NCBI GenBank assembly: GCA_947629065.1 | Contig: CANRCH010000102.1 | Span: 1-6,209 of the forward strand | Direction of reading: 5' to 3' | Source: an uncultured Aliarcobacter sp. | Lineage (GTDB): Bacteria > Campylobacterota > Campylobacteria > Campylobacterales > Arcobacteraceae | Length of the DNA stretch: 6,209 bases | Part shown: positions 1 through 6,137 of the stretch, one piece after another | Position numbering within the stretch: the stretch's first letter is position 1 | Layout of the letters: every line of letters starts with the position of its first letter | Program-made: the position numbers and the translations under genes | Notes under the pieces: generated by a model | Database searches by the model: none | What the model was told of the DNA's origin: nothing | What the model saw: the letters and a program-made list of their open reading frames with translations, nothing else

Positions 1-584
1 CAGGCACAAATGTAGGAAGTTATGGTAAAAAAATGCACACTTCACTAGCAAAACTTCTTAAAAAAATGGCACAAATAAAAGGTGTTAAAAGAATACGAAT
101 GGGAAGTATTGAACCTATTCAAATTGATGATGAGTTTAAAGAGCTAATAAATGAACCTTTTATGGCAAAACATTTGCACATAGCCTTGCAACACACTTCA
201 AAAGATATGCTAAAAATAATGAATAGAAGAAATAGGGTGCTTGATGATTTAGAACTTTTTGAGTTTTTAAGTACAAATGGATATGCACTAGGAACAGATT
301 TTATAGTTGGACATCCTGGTGAGACTGATACTTTATGGAAAGAAGCTATGCAAAATTTACATAAATTTCCTTTAACACATGTTCATGCATTTACATACTC
401 AAAAAGAGATGGAACACCAAGTGCTACTATGAAAGATATGCCAAATGGAAATATAGCAAAAGATAGATATATAGAGCTTGTAGAGATTATAAAAAATAAA
501 AACTATGAATTTAGAAAAATCAAGAGGAAAATAGAACAAAACTTGAAATATTGGTTGAGCAAGAGAAAAATGGAAAGTATCTAG
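1..584 (+). CDS. mtaB: tRNA t6A37 methylthiotransferase MtaB, 5'-partial and frameshifted near its C-terminus
   Basis: The gene runs in from the left edge: the frame is open from base 3 and reads GTNVGSYGKKM before the first internal ATG at 33, so that ATG is not the true start. MtaB is a radical-SAM enzyme that adds a methylthio group to t6A at tRNA position 37, giving ms2t6A. Visible family signatures are GTNVGSYG, the IRMGSIEP strand, LHIALQHTSKDMLKIMNRR, TDFIVGHPGET and SKRDGTPSATM. The N-terminal MTTase domain and the CxxxCxxC iron-sulfur motif lie outside the window. After NYEFRK (codons near 501-518) the protein stops resembling the family and ends at a TAG at 582-584. The expected TRAM-domain tail continues in another reading frame (see 518-703). 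As written, the product lacks about 60 C-terminal residues that help bind tRNA. The family assignment is firm. Whether the break is real or a sequencing error cannot be told from here. Confidence 0.88.
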   Translation, partial: GTNVGSYGKKMHTSLAKLLKKMAQIKGVKRIRMGSIEPIQIDDEFKELINEPFMAKHLHIALQHTSKDMLKIMNRRNRVLDDLELFEFLSTNGYALGTDFIVGHPGETDTLWKEAMQNLHKFPLTHVHAFTYSKRDGTPSATMKDMPNGNIAKDRYIELVEIIKNKNYEFRKIKRKIEQNLKYWLSKRKMESI

Positions 585-703
585 GGCTTGATCAATTCTT
601 CAATCAAATAGAAATTGATTCAAGCGAGGATATTGAGGGTGATTGGATAATACTTGATGATTTTAAAGTAGGAATAAAAAACAATGAAGCAAGATTTAAA
701 TAA
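518..703 (+). pseudogene. mtaB: Out-of-frame TRAM-domain tail of mtaB
   Basis: This stretch is read in the frame starting at 518, one base back from the upstream mtaB frame. It is open without a stop for about 61 codons and ends at TAA 701-703. It begins NQEENRTKLEILVEQEKNG, continues KYLGLDQFFNQIEID, then EDIEGDWIILDDFKVG, and ends NNEARFK. This is the normal C-terminal TRAM region of MtaB/MiaB proteins in this group. The junction lies in the A run at 515-519 (five A). A sixth A there would restore one continuous gene from the left edge to 703, overlapping the next gene's ATG (684) by 20 bp. It has no start or ribosome site of its own, so it is the severed end of mtaB and not a separate gene. 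Confidence 0.82.
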
Positions 704-2171
704 AAGTAGTGATAAAAATTTTAAGTTGATGATTATATCAGCTTTGGTTTTGGTGATTTTATTTATTTATACTATTTATAAAAGTGGAACAATAATTCAA
801 GGAACAACTTACTATTTAGGTATTGTATTTCTATTTATTTTATTAATTATTGCTTTTGTAGTGAAACTAAAACAAGAGAAATTAAGAGAGTTTTTAAATA
901 AAAATACAAAAGAAAACCTAAGTTTTTCAAATGAGCTTGAAAAACAAAAATCTTCTAATAGCAGTTCAAATATTATCTCAAATAAAGAAGAACTTGAAAA
1001 TAGTGTAAAACCTGTAAGTTCAACAACAACTTTTAAAGATATTGCAGGAATTAGCGAAATTAAAAGTGAGCTTGAAGAGATAGTAGATTTTTTAAATAAT
1101 CCAAAAATATATCAACAACACGGAGTGAAACTTCCAAAAGGTGTACTTTTAGTAGGACCTCCTGGAGTTGGAAAAACATTGATTGCAAGAGCAGTTGCAG
1201 GTGAAGCACAAGTTCCATTTTTCTATCAAAGTGGTGCTAGTTTTGTTCATATTTATGTTGGAATGGGTGCGAAGAAGGTACGAGAACTTTTCTCAAGTGC
1301 AAAAATAAATGCACCATCAATTGTATTTATAGATGAAATAGATGCTGTTGGAAAGATGAGAAGTGGAAAATCAAATGATGAGAGAGAATCTACGTTAAAT
1401 GAACTTCTAACTCAAATGGATGGATTTGATGGAGAGAGTGGAGTAATAGTAATTGCTGCAACAAATAAGATAGAGGTTTTAGATGATGCACTTTTAAGAG
1501 CTGGAAGATTTGATAGAAGAGTGCATTTAGGTTTACCAAATATTGAAGATAGAAAAGAGATTCTAAAGCTATATTTAAAAAATAAAAATCACAAAGTAAA
1601 TATAGAAAAACTAGTTTTAGATACAGCTGGATTTAATTCAGCTAGCTTATCAACTCTTATAAACGAAGCACTTTTACAGATGATAAAAGATGGTAAAAAT
1701 ATTTTAGATGATGCTGATATTGAAATAGCAAAAAATAAGTTGGAGTTTGGAAAAAAACAGCTAAAAATTTTAAATTGTGAGCAAAAGGAGCTTTTAGCAA
1801 TTTATCAATCTTGTAAAGCATTTATCTCTAAATCAAAAGTAAATTTGCTAGAAGAGGGTGTTTCTAAAATAGATAAAGTTTTTTTATCAAATAGTGAGTT
1901 AAATACAAATATAAAAAGAGAACTTGCTGGAAATGTTGGTTTAGAATTAATCAAAAAAGAGAAGTTTGCAATAGGAGAAGATGCTATAAAAAGAGCTGAA
2001 GAGATGGCACTTTTAATGGTAGAAAAATATAAAATGGCATCAAGTGTAGATGAAATAATTTTTAGTGCAAAAGAGAGTTTAAAGCTTGAAATCTCTTCAA
2101 ATATAGAAAAAATAGAAGAGCTTACAAAAATTATGCTAGAAAATGAGGTAATAACACTTGAAGATTTATAA
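684..2171 (+). CDS. FtsH-like membrane AAA+ ATPase with a degenerate, protease-dead C-terminal domain
   Basis: A 495-residue protein with two membrane segments (about 13-32 and 42-61) joined by only about 10 residues, whereas true FtsH has a periplasmic domain of roughly 75 residues there. A polar linker (about 62-110) follows. The cytoplasmic AAA+ domain has Walker A GPPGVGKT (158-165), pore loop FVHIYVG with aromatic Tyr191, Walker B IVFIDE (213-218), sensor-1 AATN (258-261) and arginine fingers in GRFDR (R275, R278). All ATPase residues are intact. The C-terminal part still aligns with the FtsH M41 peptidase, but the zinc motif HEAGH is replaced by YQSCK (374-378). Only the downstream Asp (D433 in GEDAIKRA) is kept. 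ATP-driven unfolding or remodelling at the inner membrane is therefore likely and proteolysis is not. The ATG has AGGA at 670-673, and the start lies inside the original end of mtaB, which suggests translational coupling. Some databases would name it ftsH; the missing active site argues against that. Confidence 0.88.
   Translation: MKQDLNKSSDKNFKLMIISALVLVILFIYTIYKSGTIIQGTTYYLGIVFLFILLIIAFVVKLKQEKLREFLNKNTKENLSFSNELEKQKSSNSSSNIISNKEELENSVKPVSSTTTFKDIAGISEIKSELEEIVDFLNNPKIYQQHGVKLPKGVLLVGPPGVGKTLIARAVAGEAQVPFFYQSGASFVHIYVGMGAKKVRELFSSAKINAPSIVFIDEIDAVGKMRSGKSNDERESTLNELLTQMDGFDGESGVIVIAATNKIEVLDDALLRAGRFDRRVHLGLPNIEDRKEILKLYLKNKNHKVNIEKLVLDTAGFNSASLSTLINEALLQMIKDGKNILDDADIEIAKNKLEFGKKQLKILNCEQKELLAIYQSCKAFISKSKVNLLEEGVSKIDKVFLSNSELNTNIKRELAGNVGLELIKKEKFAIGEDAIKRAEEMALLMVEKYKMASSVDEIIFSAKESLKLEISSNIEKIEELTKIMLENEVITLEDL
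2145..2160 (+). promoter_or_regulatory. Ribosome binding site deciding the TTG start of bioV
   Basis: GAGG at 2145-2148 lies nine bases before TTG 2158-2160, inside the end of the upstream ATPase gene. The next in-frame ATG comes only at codon 73, after the catalytic serine, so the TTG start is well supported. Confidence 0.7.
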
Positions 2172-2691
2172 TAATTTCTTTAGTGGTTTTTGCTTTTCTA
2201 ATGAGATTGAATTGTTTGATGAATATTTAGAAAAAAGCGATTTTGTAATAGCTGGTTTTTCTTATGGTGCTATTAAAGCTTTTGAAAAAGCACTAAATAG
2301 TGAAACTAGAGTTGATAAACTGCAACTTTTTTCACCTGCATTTTTTCAAACTAAAGATACAAAATTTAAAAAAATGCAATTGATGTTTTTTAGAAAAGAT
2401 GAAGAACAATATATAAATAATTTTTTGAAAAATGTGAAATCACCAAACTATAAAGATAAAGATACAAAAAATATAGATAAATATATAAAAACAGGAACTG
2501 CTTTTGAGTTAAAAGAGCTTTTGGAGTATATATGGGAAGAGGAAAAACTAAAAAAACTTATAGATAAAGGTGTGAAAATAGAGGTTTTTTTAGGTGAAAA
2601 AGATTTAATTATTGAATCAAATGTGGCAAAAGAGTTTTTTAAAAACTTTGCAACAGTATATTATTTTAAAGATAAAGGACATTTATTATGA
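2158..2691 (+). CDS. bioV: Pimeloyl-ACP methyl ester esterase BioV
   Basis: A small alpha/beta-hydrolase of 177 residues. BioV removes the methyl group from pimeloyl-ACP methyl ester, which ends the disguised fatty-acid-synthesis stage of biotin synthesis and frees pimeloyl-ACP for BioF. It is the Campylobacterota counterpart of BioH. A likely catalytic triad is visible: nucleophile Ser35 in GFSYG (33-37), Asp149 in GEKDL and His175 in KGHLL at the extreme C-terminus. The N-terminal FFSGF..NE and the VDKLQLFSPAFFQ segment (52-64) also match the family as I know it. The protein is much shorter than BioH (about 250 residues), as expected for BioV. It starts with TTG, overlaps the ATPase gene by 14 bp and overlaps mogA by ATGA, so it is translated as part of the operon. 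No other biotin genes are in the window. Confidence 0.85.
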   Translation: MKIYNNFFSGFCFSNEIELFDEYLEKSDFVIAGFSYGAIKAFEKALNSETRVDKLQLFSPAFFQTKDTKFKKMQLMFFRKDEEQYINNFLKNVKSPNYKDKDTKNIDKYIKTGTAFELKELLEYIWEEEKLKKLIDKGVKIEVFLGEKDLIIESNVAKEFFKNFATVYYFKDKGHLL

Positions 2692-3224
2692 ATAAAAATA
2701 TAGCAAAAATTGGAATTGTAACAACAAGTGATAGAGCAAGTATTGGAGAGTATGAAGATATATCAGGACAAGCTATTATTGATACTTTGAAAGATTATTT
2801 AAAATCTCCTTTTGAGCCAGTTTATAGATGTATTAGCGATGAAAAAGAGTTAATTGAAAGCACTTTAAAAGATTTAGTGGATAACGAAAAGTGCTGTTTA
2901 GTTGTAACAACAGGAGGTACTGGACCTGCATTAAGAGATGTAACTCCAGAAGCAACAGAATCTGTATGCGATAGAATGATGCCAGGATTTGGTGAACTTA
3001 TGAGAAGTGTAAGCTTACAATATGTTCCAACTGCAATTCTTTCAAGACAAACAGCAGGGCTTAGAGGAAGTTCTTTAATTGTAAATCTTCCAGGTAAACC
3101 AAAATCTATAAGAGAGTGCCTTGATGCAGTTTTCCCAGCTATTCCATATTGCATAGATATTATGGAAGGTCCATATTTAGAAACAAATGAGGAAGTTATA
3201 AAAGCTTTTAGACCGAAAAAATAA
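2688..3224 (+). CDS. mogA: Molybdopterin adenylyltransferase MogA
   Basis: A cytoplasmic enzyme that adenylylates molybdopterin with ATP, activating it for molybdate insertion by MoeA in molybdenum cofactor synthesis. The 178 residues cover the whole MoCF_biosynth domain. Visible motifs are TTSDRAS near the N-terminus, Asp51 in CISDEK, TTGGTG (74-79) followed by RDVTPE with Asp84, GFGELMR (100-106), and the long SRQTAGLRG...NLPGKPKSI block (119-141). It ends with GPYLET and AFRPKK. The two aspartates sit where the E. coli MogA catalytic Asp49 and Asp82 sit. It is slightly shorter than the E. coli protein, apparently from a shorter loop before IPYCIDIMEGPY. The ATG overlaps the bioV stop (ATGA), with AAGGA at 2675-2679 as ribosome site. 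It is the last gene of the operon and is followed at once by a terminator. Confidence 0.95.
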   Translation: MNKNIAKIGIVTTSDRASIGEYEDISGQAIIDTLKDYLKSPFEPVYRCISDEKELIESTLKDLVDNEKCCLVVTTGGTGPALRDVTPEATESVCDRMMPGFGELMRSVSLQYVPTAILSRQTAGLRGSSLIVNLPGKPKSIRECLDAVFPAIPYCIDIMEGPYLETNEEVIKAFRPKK

Positions 3225-3244
3225 GGAATTTTATTCCTTTTTTT
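3223..3244 (+). terminator. Intrinsic terminator after mogA, probably bidirectional
   Basis: A perfect 7-bp stem, AAGGAAT (3223-3229) and ATTCCTT (3233-3239), encloses a TTT loop and runs into T 3240-3244. The stem begins inside the mogA stop codon. An A-rich stretch precedes it (gaccgaaaaaat), so the minus-strand transcript also shows a stem followed by ATTTTTT and could stop leftward transcripts from the tautomerase gene. Confidence 0.85.
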
Positions 3245-3272
3245 AAGCTAAGAAAGTAATTTTAAACACTAT

Positions 3273-3320
3273 AAGAGCTAACTTAAATCTATATTTTTTT
3301 AATTTAGCTCTTTGTTTTTT
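3273..3320 (+). terminator. Second, longer hairpin with T tail between convergent genes
   Basis: AAGAGCTAA (3273-3281) pairs perfectly with TTAGCTCTT (3304-3312). After one C/T mismatch the stem extends by TTAAA (3283-3287) with TTTAA (3298-3302), leaving a loop of about 10 bases. TGTTTTTT (3313-3320) follows on the + strand, so it works best as a rightward backup terminator that protects the leftward genes. On the minus strand the following bases are not T-rich, so leftward termination here is less likely. Confidence 0.55.
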
Positions 3321-3322
3321 AC

Positions 3323-3532
3323 CTAATTATTAGTTCTAATTTGAGTAATACTTTTCCCACCAATTCCGTAATTATCAGTAGGTAGTTCTTCAATAATTAC
3401 AACTGCACTTTTTGCACCTCTACCATTAAAAGTACCCGCAAACAGTTTTGTTATACCATCAATTAATTTTTCTTTTTGCTCTTTTGTAGCTCCACCATCT
3501 TCATGTGTCATTTTAATATTTATAACTGGCAT
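3323..3532 (-). CDS. 4-oxalocrotonate tautomerase family protein
   Basis: A 69-residue protein of the small tautomerase superfamily, which act as oligomers and use an N-terminal proline, exposed after Met removal, as general base to interconvert enol and keto forms. The sequence starts MPVINIKM, so Pro2 is in place, and the core VVIIEELPTDNYGIGG (44-59) matches the family, with Tyr55 at the place of the 4-OT Phe50 and the conserved GIGG turn. The two active-site arginines of classical 4-OT (Arg11, Arg39) are not seen at the aligned positions, where Gly and Val appear. This is common in uncharacterised members, and the natural substrate cannot be assigned. The ribosome site AGGAG (complement of 3538-3542) lies across the end of the transporter gene, whose stop is 2 bp upstream, so the two are co-transcribed. 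Confidence 0.85.
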   Translation of the reverse strand: MPVINIKMTHEDGGATKEQKEKLIDGITKLFAGTFNGRGAKSAVVIIEELPTDNYGIGGKSITQIRTNN

Positions 3533-3534
3533 TT

Positions 3535-4710
3535 TTACTCCTGTACTATTTTTAATTTTTTTGCATATATTAGTGATAATGCTCCAATAAAAACAATTAT
3601 TGCTGTTAAATATAAAGAATAATCATAAGAATTGAATTTTTCATATAAAGCTACACAATAAAGCGGAGCTATAACCATTCCTAAACTATATGCACTAGTG
3701 ATTAATCCCATAAGGACAACTGGATTTTTAGCAGATAATTTGCCACCTAAATTCATAAATAAAGCCACTAAGCCTATAAATGTAATACCATATAAAACTC
3801 CTGATAAAAGATTTAATACTAGGCTGTTTGAGAATGTTGGAATAAGTATTCCGACAATTTGAATAAACAAAGCTAAAATAATCATATTTACGCTTCCATA
3901 TTTATGAGCTAACTTCATCCAAATTATACTAGAAGGAATACCAGCAAGTCCGACAAAAAGCCATGTTAAACTACCATAACCTTCTAATCCTTCAATTCTA
4001 TTGATAATATCAGGTAAAAATGTTGCTTGAACAACGAACCCAATACCCTCACAAAAATATGCAAAAGTCAGAATTAAAATAAATGTAGAAAACATACTTT
4101 TTTCAATTTTGTGTTTTACTATTTGAGTATCTATTTTTTTATCTATATTTAAAATATAAATAGGATAAATTGAACATATTAGTCCAAAAATAGCAAGTAT
4201 CAACCAAGAACTTTGCCATAAATTTTGGTTTATATTTATTGTTTTTATTATTAAATCTGTAATTACAATAGAAAAACCAACTCCAGAGAAATATATTCCC
4301 ATAGTTTTTGTTTTATCTTCTAAATTTAGTTTTGACATAACAATAGAAGAACAAACTACAAGTATCATAGCAGTACCAAATCCAGCCAAAAATCTTGACA
4401 AAATCCATACAATTTCATTTGAAGTTAATCCCAAAACCAAAGTGCTTAAGATAGATATAAAAAGTCCAACTCTAAAGAATTTTATTTTACTTTGAATATC
4501 TTTGATGAAAATAGCAAACAATGCTCCAATTAGGTATCCAATATAATTTAAAGAAGCTAAAAATCCAGCAAATTTTATATTAATTGAATTTTCCAACATC
4601 AAAGGCAATAAAGATGTAAAAGAAAATCTTGCAACTCCTACACCAATTATTATAGATATTATCCCTGCTAAAATAATCGCTTTATTTGAATTTTTGTCTA
4701 ATAAAATCAT
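3535..4710 (-). CDS. YbfB/YjiJ-family MFS transporter
   Basis: A 391-residue integral inner-membrane protein with about twelve hydrophobic segments in two halves, separated by a charged loop at about 188-206. Family signatures are GVGVARFSFTSLLPLM in the first membrane helix (23-38), NYIGYLIGAL in the second (55-64), SRFLAGFGTAM (105-115) and the second-half CEGIGFVVQATFLPDI (220-235). These fit the YbfB/YjiJ branch of the major facilitator superfamily, presumed proton-driven and mostly of unknown substrate. The length is typical and the protein looks intact. Start ATG 4708-4710 is preceded by AGGTGA (complement of 4715-4720). It is transcribed divergently from a LysR-type regulator, which probably controls it, and is followed by the tautomerase gene in the same transcript. 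Export of a small organic compound is the likeliest role, by inference from context. Confidence 0.88.
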   Translation of the reverse strand: MILLDKNSNKAIILAGIISIIIGVGVARFSFTSLLPLMLENSINIKFAGFLASLNYIGYLIGALFAIFIKDIQSKIKFFRVGLFISILSTLVLGLTSNEIVWILSRFLAGFGTAMILVVCSSIVMSKLNLEDKTKTMGIYFSGVGFSIVITDLIIKTININQNLWQSSWLILAIFGLICSIYPIYILNIDKKIDTQIVKHKIEKSMFSTFILILTFAYFCEGIGFVVQATFLPDIINRIEGLEGYGSLTWLFVGLAGIPSSIIWMKLAHKYGSVNMIILALFIQIVGILIPTFSNSLVLNLLSGVLYGITFIGLVALFMNLGGKLSAKNPVVLMGLITSAYSLGMVIAPLYCVALYEKFNSYDYSLYLTAIIVFIGALSLIYAKKLKIVQE

Positions 4711-4729
4711 TTTCTCACCTTTGAATTTT

Positions 4730-4759
4730 TTGACATATTATCTATAAAAATGATATTAT
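4730..4759 (+). promoter_or_regulatory. Predicted promoter of lysR
   Basis: TTGACA (4730-4735) and TATTAT (4754-4759) are 18 bp apart. The predicted start near 4766 would give a leader of roughly 45 bases before lysR. It lies entirely within the inverted repeat, which fits autoregulation. It is predicted by matching the consensus only; many Campylobacterota promoters depend little on a -35 box. Confidence 0.45.
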
Positions 4760-4764
4760 GTCAA
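4737..4764 (-). promoter_or_regulatory. Predicted promoter of the transporter-tautomerase operon
   Basis: On the minus strand, TTGACA (complement of 4759-4764) is followed after 16 bp by GATAAT (complement of 4737-4742). The predicted start near 4730 would leave about 20 bases before the transporter ATG. It overlaps the lysR promoter almost completely, in the opposite direction. Confidence 0.45.
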
Positions 4765-4812
4765 ATATTATATATGAATAACAGATATATAAAAAATATA
4801 TAGGAAGTAATT

Positions 4813-5646
4813 ATGGATTCAGAAATTTTAAGAGTATTTATTACAGTTGCGAATAAACAAAGTATTTCAAAAGCAGCTAATAAGCTAAAATCAGCACAAT
4901 CAAATATCACAACAAAAATTCAACAACTTGAGAAAAAACTCGATTGTAAACTTTTTCATAGAGTCCCATCTGGAGTTATATTGACAAAAGAAGGAGAAAA
5001 ACTTTATATTCATGCAATAAATATTATAAAAAGCCTAGATTTAGCAATATTAGATATGAAAAATGTTCTATTTGAACAAAATTTAAAAGTTGCTTCAACT
5101 GAAGCAAATGCAATAATAAATATTGTAGATTTTTTAATAAAAATACATAAAGATTTCCCAAAAATAGAACTTGAATTAATCACAAATACAACAGAAGATA
5201 TAAAAAAAATGCTAAATGAATATAAAATTGACATAGGCTTTATTAGTGGTATTCCTTCTGAAGAAGAATTTATAATTTTAAATAAAATTGAAGAAAAAAT
5301 GGTTTTAGTAGAATCAAAAAATAAGGATATATCAAATAATATATTTTTGAGTTTTAAAAAAGGGTGTGCATATAGTTTATTTGCACAAGAATATTTTAAA
5401 ACCTTTAACATACAAATTGATAAAAAATTAGAATTTGCTAGTTATGAAACAATTTTAGGATGTATTGAAGCTGGTATAGGAAAATCAATTCTTCCTATGA
5501 GAATAATAAAAAAATTAAAATATGAAGATAGAGTAAATATAGTTGATTTAGATAAAAATTATCAAATTGTACCAACTTGTATGATTTGCAGAAAAGATAA
5601 TATTCCTAAAATAAGAAATTATTTAGAGAATTTTTTATTTTTATAA
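4813..5646 (+). CDS. LysR-family transcriptional regulator
   Basis: A 277-residue DNA-binding regulator. Residues 1-60 form the LysR winged helix-turn-helix: LRVFITVANKQSISKAANKL, then the recognition segment SAQSNITTKIQQLEKKL and the wing LFHRVPSGVILTKEGE. The effector-binding domain covers about 90-277 and includes NTTEDIKKMLNEYKIDIGFI (125-144), a GCAY motif (184-187) of the GCxY type seen in one LysR subgroup, and CIEAGIGKSILPM (217-229). It is a little shorter than the usual 290-310 residues but looks complete. The ATG has AGGAAG at 4802-4807. Position and orientation suggest it controls the divergent transporter-tautomerase operon and its own transcription through the inverted repeat at 4729-4765, and perhaps the downstream SRPBCC gene. 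The inducer is unknown. Confidence 0.92.
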   Translation: MDSEILRVFITVANKQSISKAANKLKSAQSNITTKIQQLEKKLDCKLFHRVPSGVILTKEGEKLYIHAINIIKSLDLAILDMKNVLFEQNLKVASTEANAIINIVDFLIKIHKDFPKIELELITNTTEDIKKMLNEYKIDIGFISGIPSEEEFIILNKIEEKMVLVESKNKDISNNIFLSFKKGCAYSLFAQEYFKTFNIQIDKKLEFASYETILGCIEAGIGKSILPMRIIKKLKYEDRVNIVDLDKNYQIVPTCMICRKDNIPKIRNYLENFLFL

Positions 5647-5680
5647 TTATTTAGTAAAGAGTTGATAAAATTTAAATTAC

Positions 5681-5694
5681 AAAGGATTAATATG
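5681..5694 (+). promoter_or_regulatory. Ribosome binding site choosing the ATG start at 5692
   Basis: AAAGGA at 5681-5686 is five bases before ATG 5692-5694. An upstream in-frame TTG at 5662 would add ten residues that include this site (KLQRIN), has no ribosome site of its own, and is rejected as the start. Confidence 0.75.
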
Positions 5695-6129
5695 TTTAAA
5701 AATGAGATAGAAACATCTATAAAAATATCAGCAACAGCAAATAAAATTTGGCAAGAACTTACAAATTTTAATGAGTATAAAAATTGGAATCCATCTATTA
5801 TTGATATTAGTGGAGAGTTAGGAAAAAATAAAACTTTAAAGATTGTAGTAAAAATAGATGAAAAAACTATGATTTTTAAACCAACAGTTTTAGAATGTAA
5901 AGAAAACAAAGAGTTAAGATGGTTTGGTAAAATATTTTTAGGTGGGATATTTGATGGAGAACACTATTTTTTAATAAAAGAGAATAGTGATGGAACTTGT
6001 ACTTTTATTCAAGGTGAAAAATTTAGTGGAGTTTTAATACCATTTTTTGGAAAAACTATATTAAACACTAAAAAAGGTTTTGAAGCTATGAATGAAGAGT
6101 TAAAAAGAAGAGTTGAAAAGAATATATAA
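5692..6129 (+). CDS. SRPBCC-fold (polyketide cyclase/START-like) protein
   Basis: A 145-residue soluble protein starting MFKNEIETSIKISATANKIW. The SRPBCC pattern is clear: an opening beta strand, then ANKIWQELTNFNEYKNWNPSI, a run of beta strands with ELRWFGKIFLGGIFDGEHYF (about 77-96), TCTFIQGEKFSGVLIPFFGK, and the closing amphipathic helix GFEAMNEELKRRVEK. This fold forms a deep hydrophobic pocket for lipids, aromatics or polyketide-like ligands; no catalytic residue can be named. There is no signal peptide. It begins 45 bp after lysR on the same strand with no obvious terminator between, so the two are probably co-transcribed. In context it may bind or modify the compound handled by the transporter and tautomerase, which is an inference from position only. 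Confidence 0.82.
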   Translation: MFKNEIETSIKISATANKIWQELTNFNEYKNWNPSIIDISGELGKNKTLKIVVKIDEKTMIFKPTVLECKENKELRWFGKIFLGGIFDGEHYFLIKENSDGTCTFIQGEKFSGVLIPFFGKTILNTKKGFEAMNEELKRRVEKNI

Positions 6130-6137
6130 TAAATAAC

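Larger units (their letters stand above)
4729..4765. promoter_or_regulatory. Large inverted repeat in the divergent promoter, probable LysR operator
   Basis: The arms TTTGACATATTATC (4729-4742) and GATATTATGTCAAA (4752-4765) are inverted copies matching at 13 of 14 positions, separated by 9 bp. The repeat sits in the 102-bp gap between the transporter and lysR. LysR-type regulators usually bind imperfect dyads in such gaps, so this is the best candidate operator. The binding protein is inferred. Confidence 0.6.

Noticed and set aside
33..35. ATG at 33 as the start of mtaB.
   Set aside because: The frame is open upstream to the window edge and encodes the conserved GTNVGSYG segment, so the gene begins outside the window.
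511..520. A programmed -1 ribosomal frameshift site in mtaB.
   Set aside because: No X XXY YYZ heptamer is in the right frame, and I see no strong downstream stem-loop; mutation or sequencing error is simpler, though single-tRNA slippage is not excluded.
2822..3154. A 110-codon open frame on the minus strand inside mogA.
   Set aside because: It lies wholly within the strongly conserved mogA coding sequence, has no recognisable motif, and is a chance antisense frame.
5010..5411. A 133-codon open frame on the minus strand inside lysR.
   Set aside because: It is the antisense shadow of a clear LysR effector domain; its Phe/Ile/Ser-rich composition is what reversed AT-rich coding DNA gives.
5662..5691. 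TTG at 5662 as start of the SRPBCC gene.
   Set aside because: The good AAAGGA site at 5681-5686 lies downstream of it and points to ATG 5692; the extra residues are not part of the fold.
5619..5909. A 96-codon open frame on the minus strand across the lysR end and the SRPBCC gene.
   Set aside because: It is antisense to two supported genes and has no family motif; its hydrophobic look comes from base composition.
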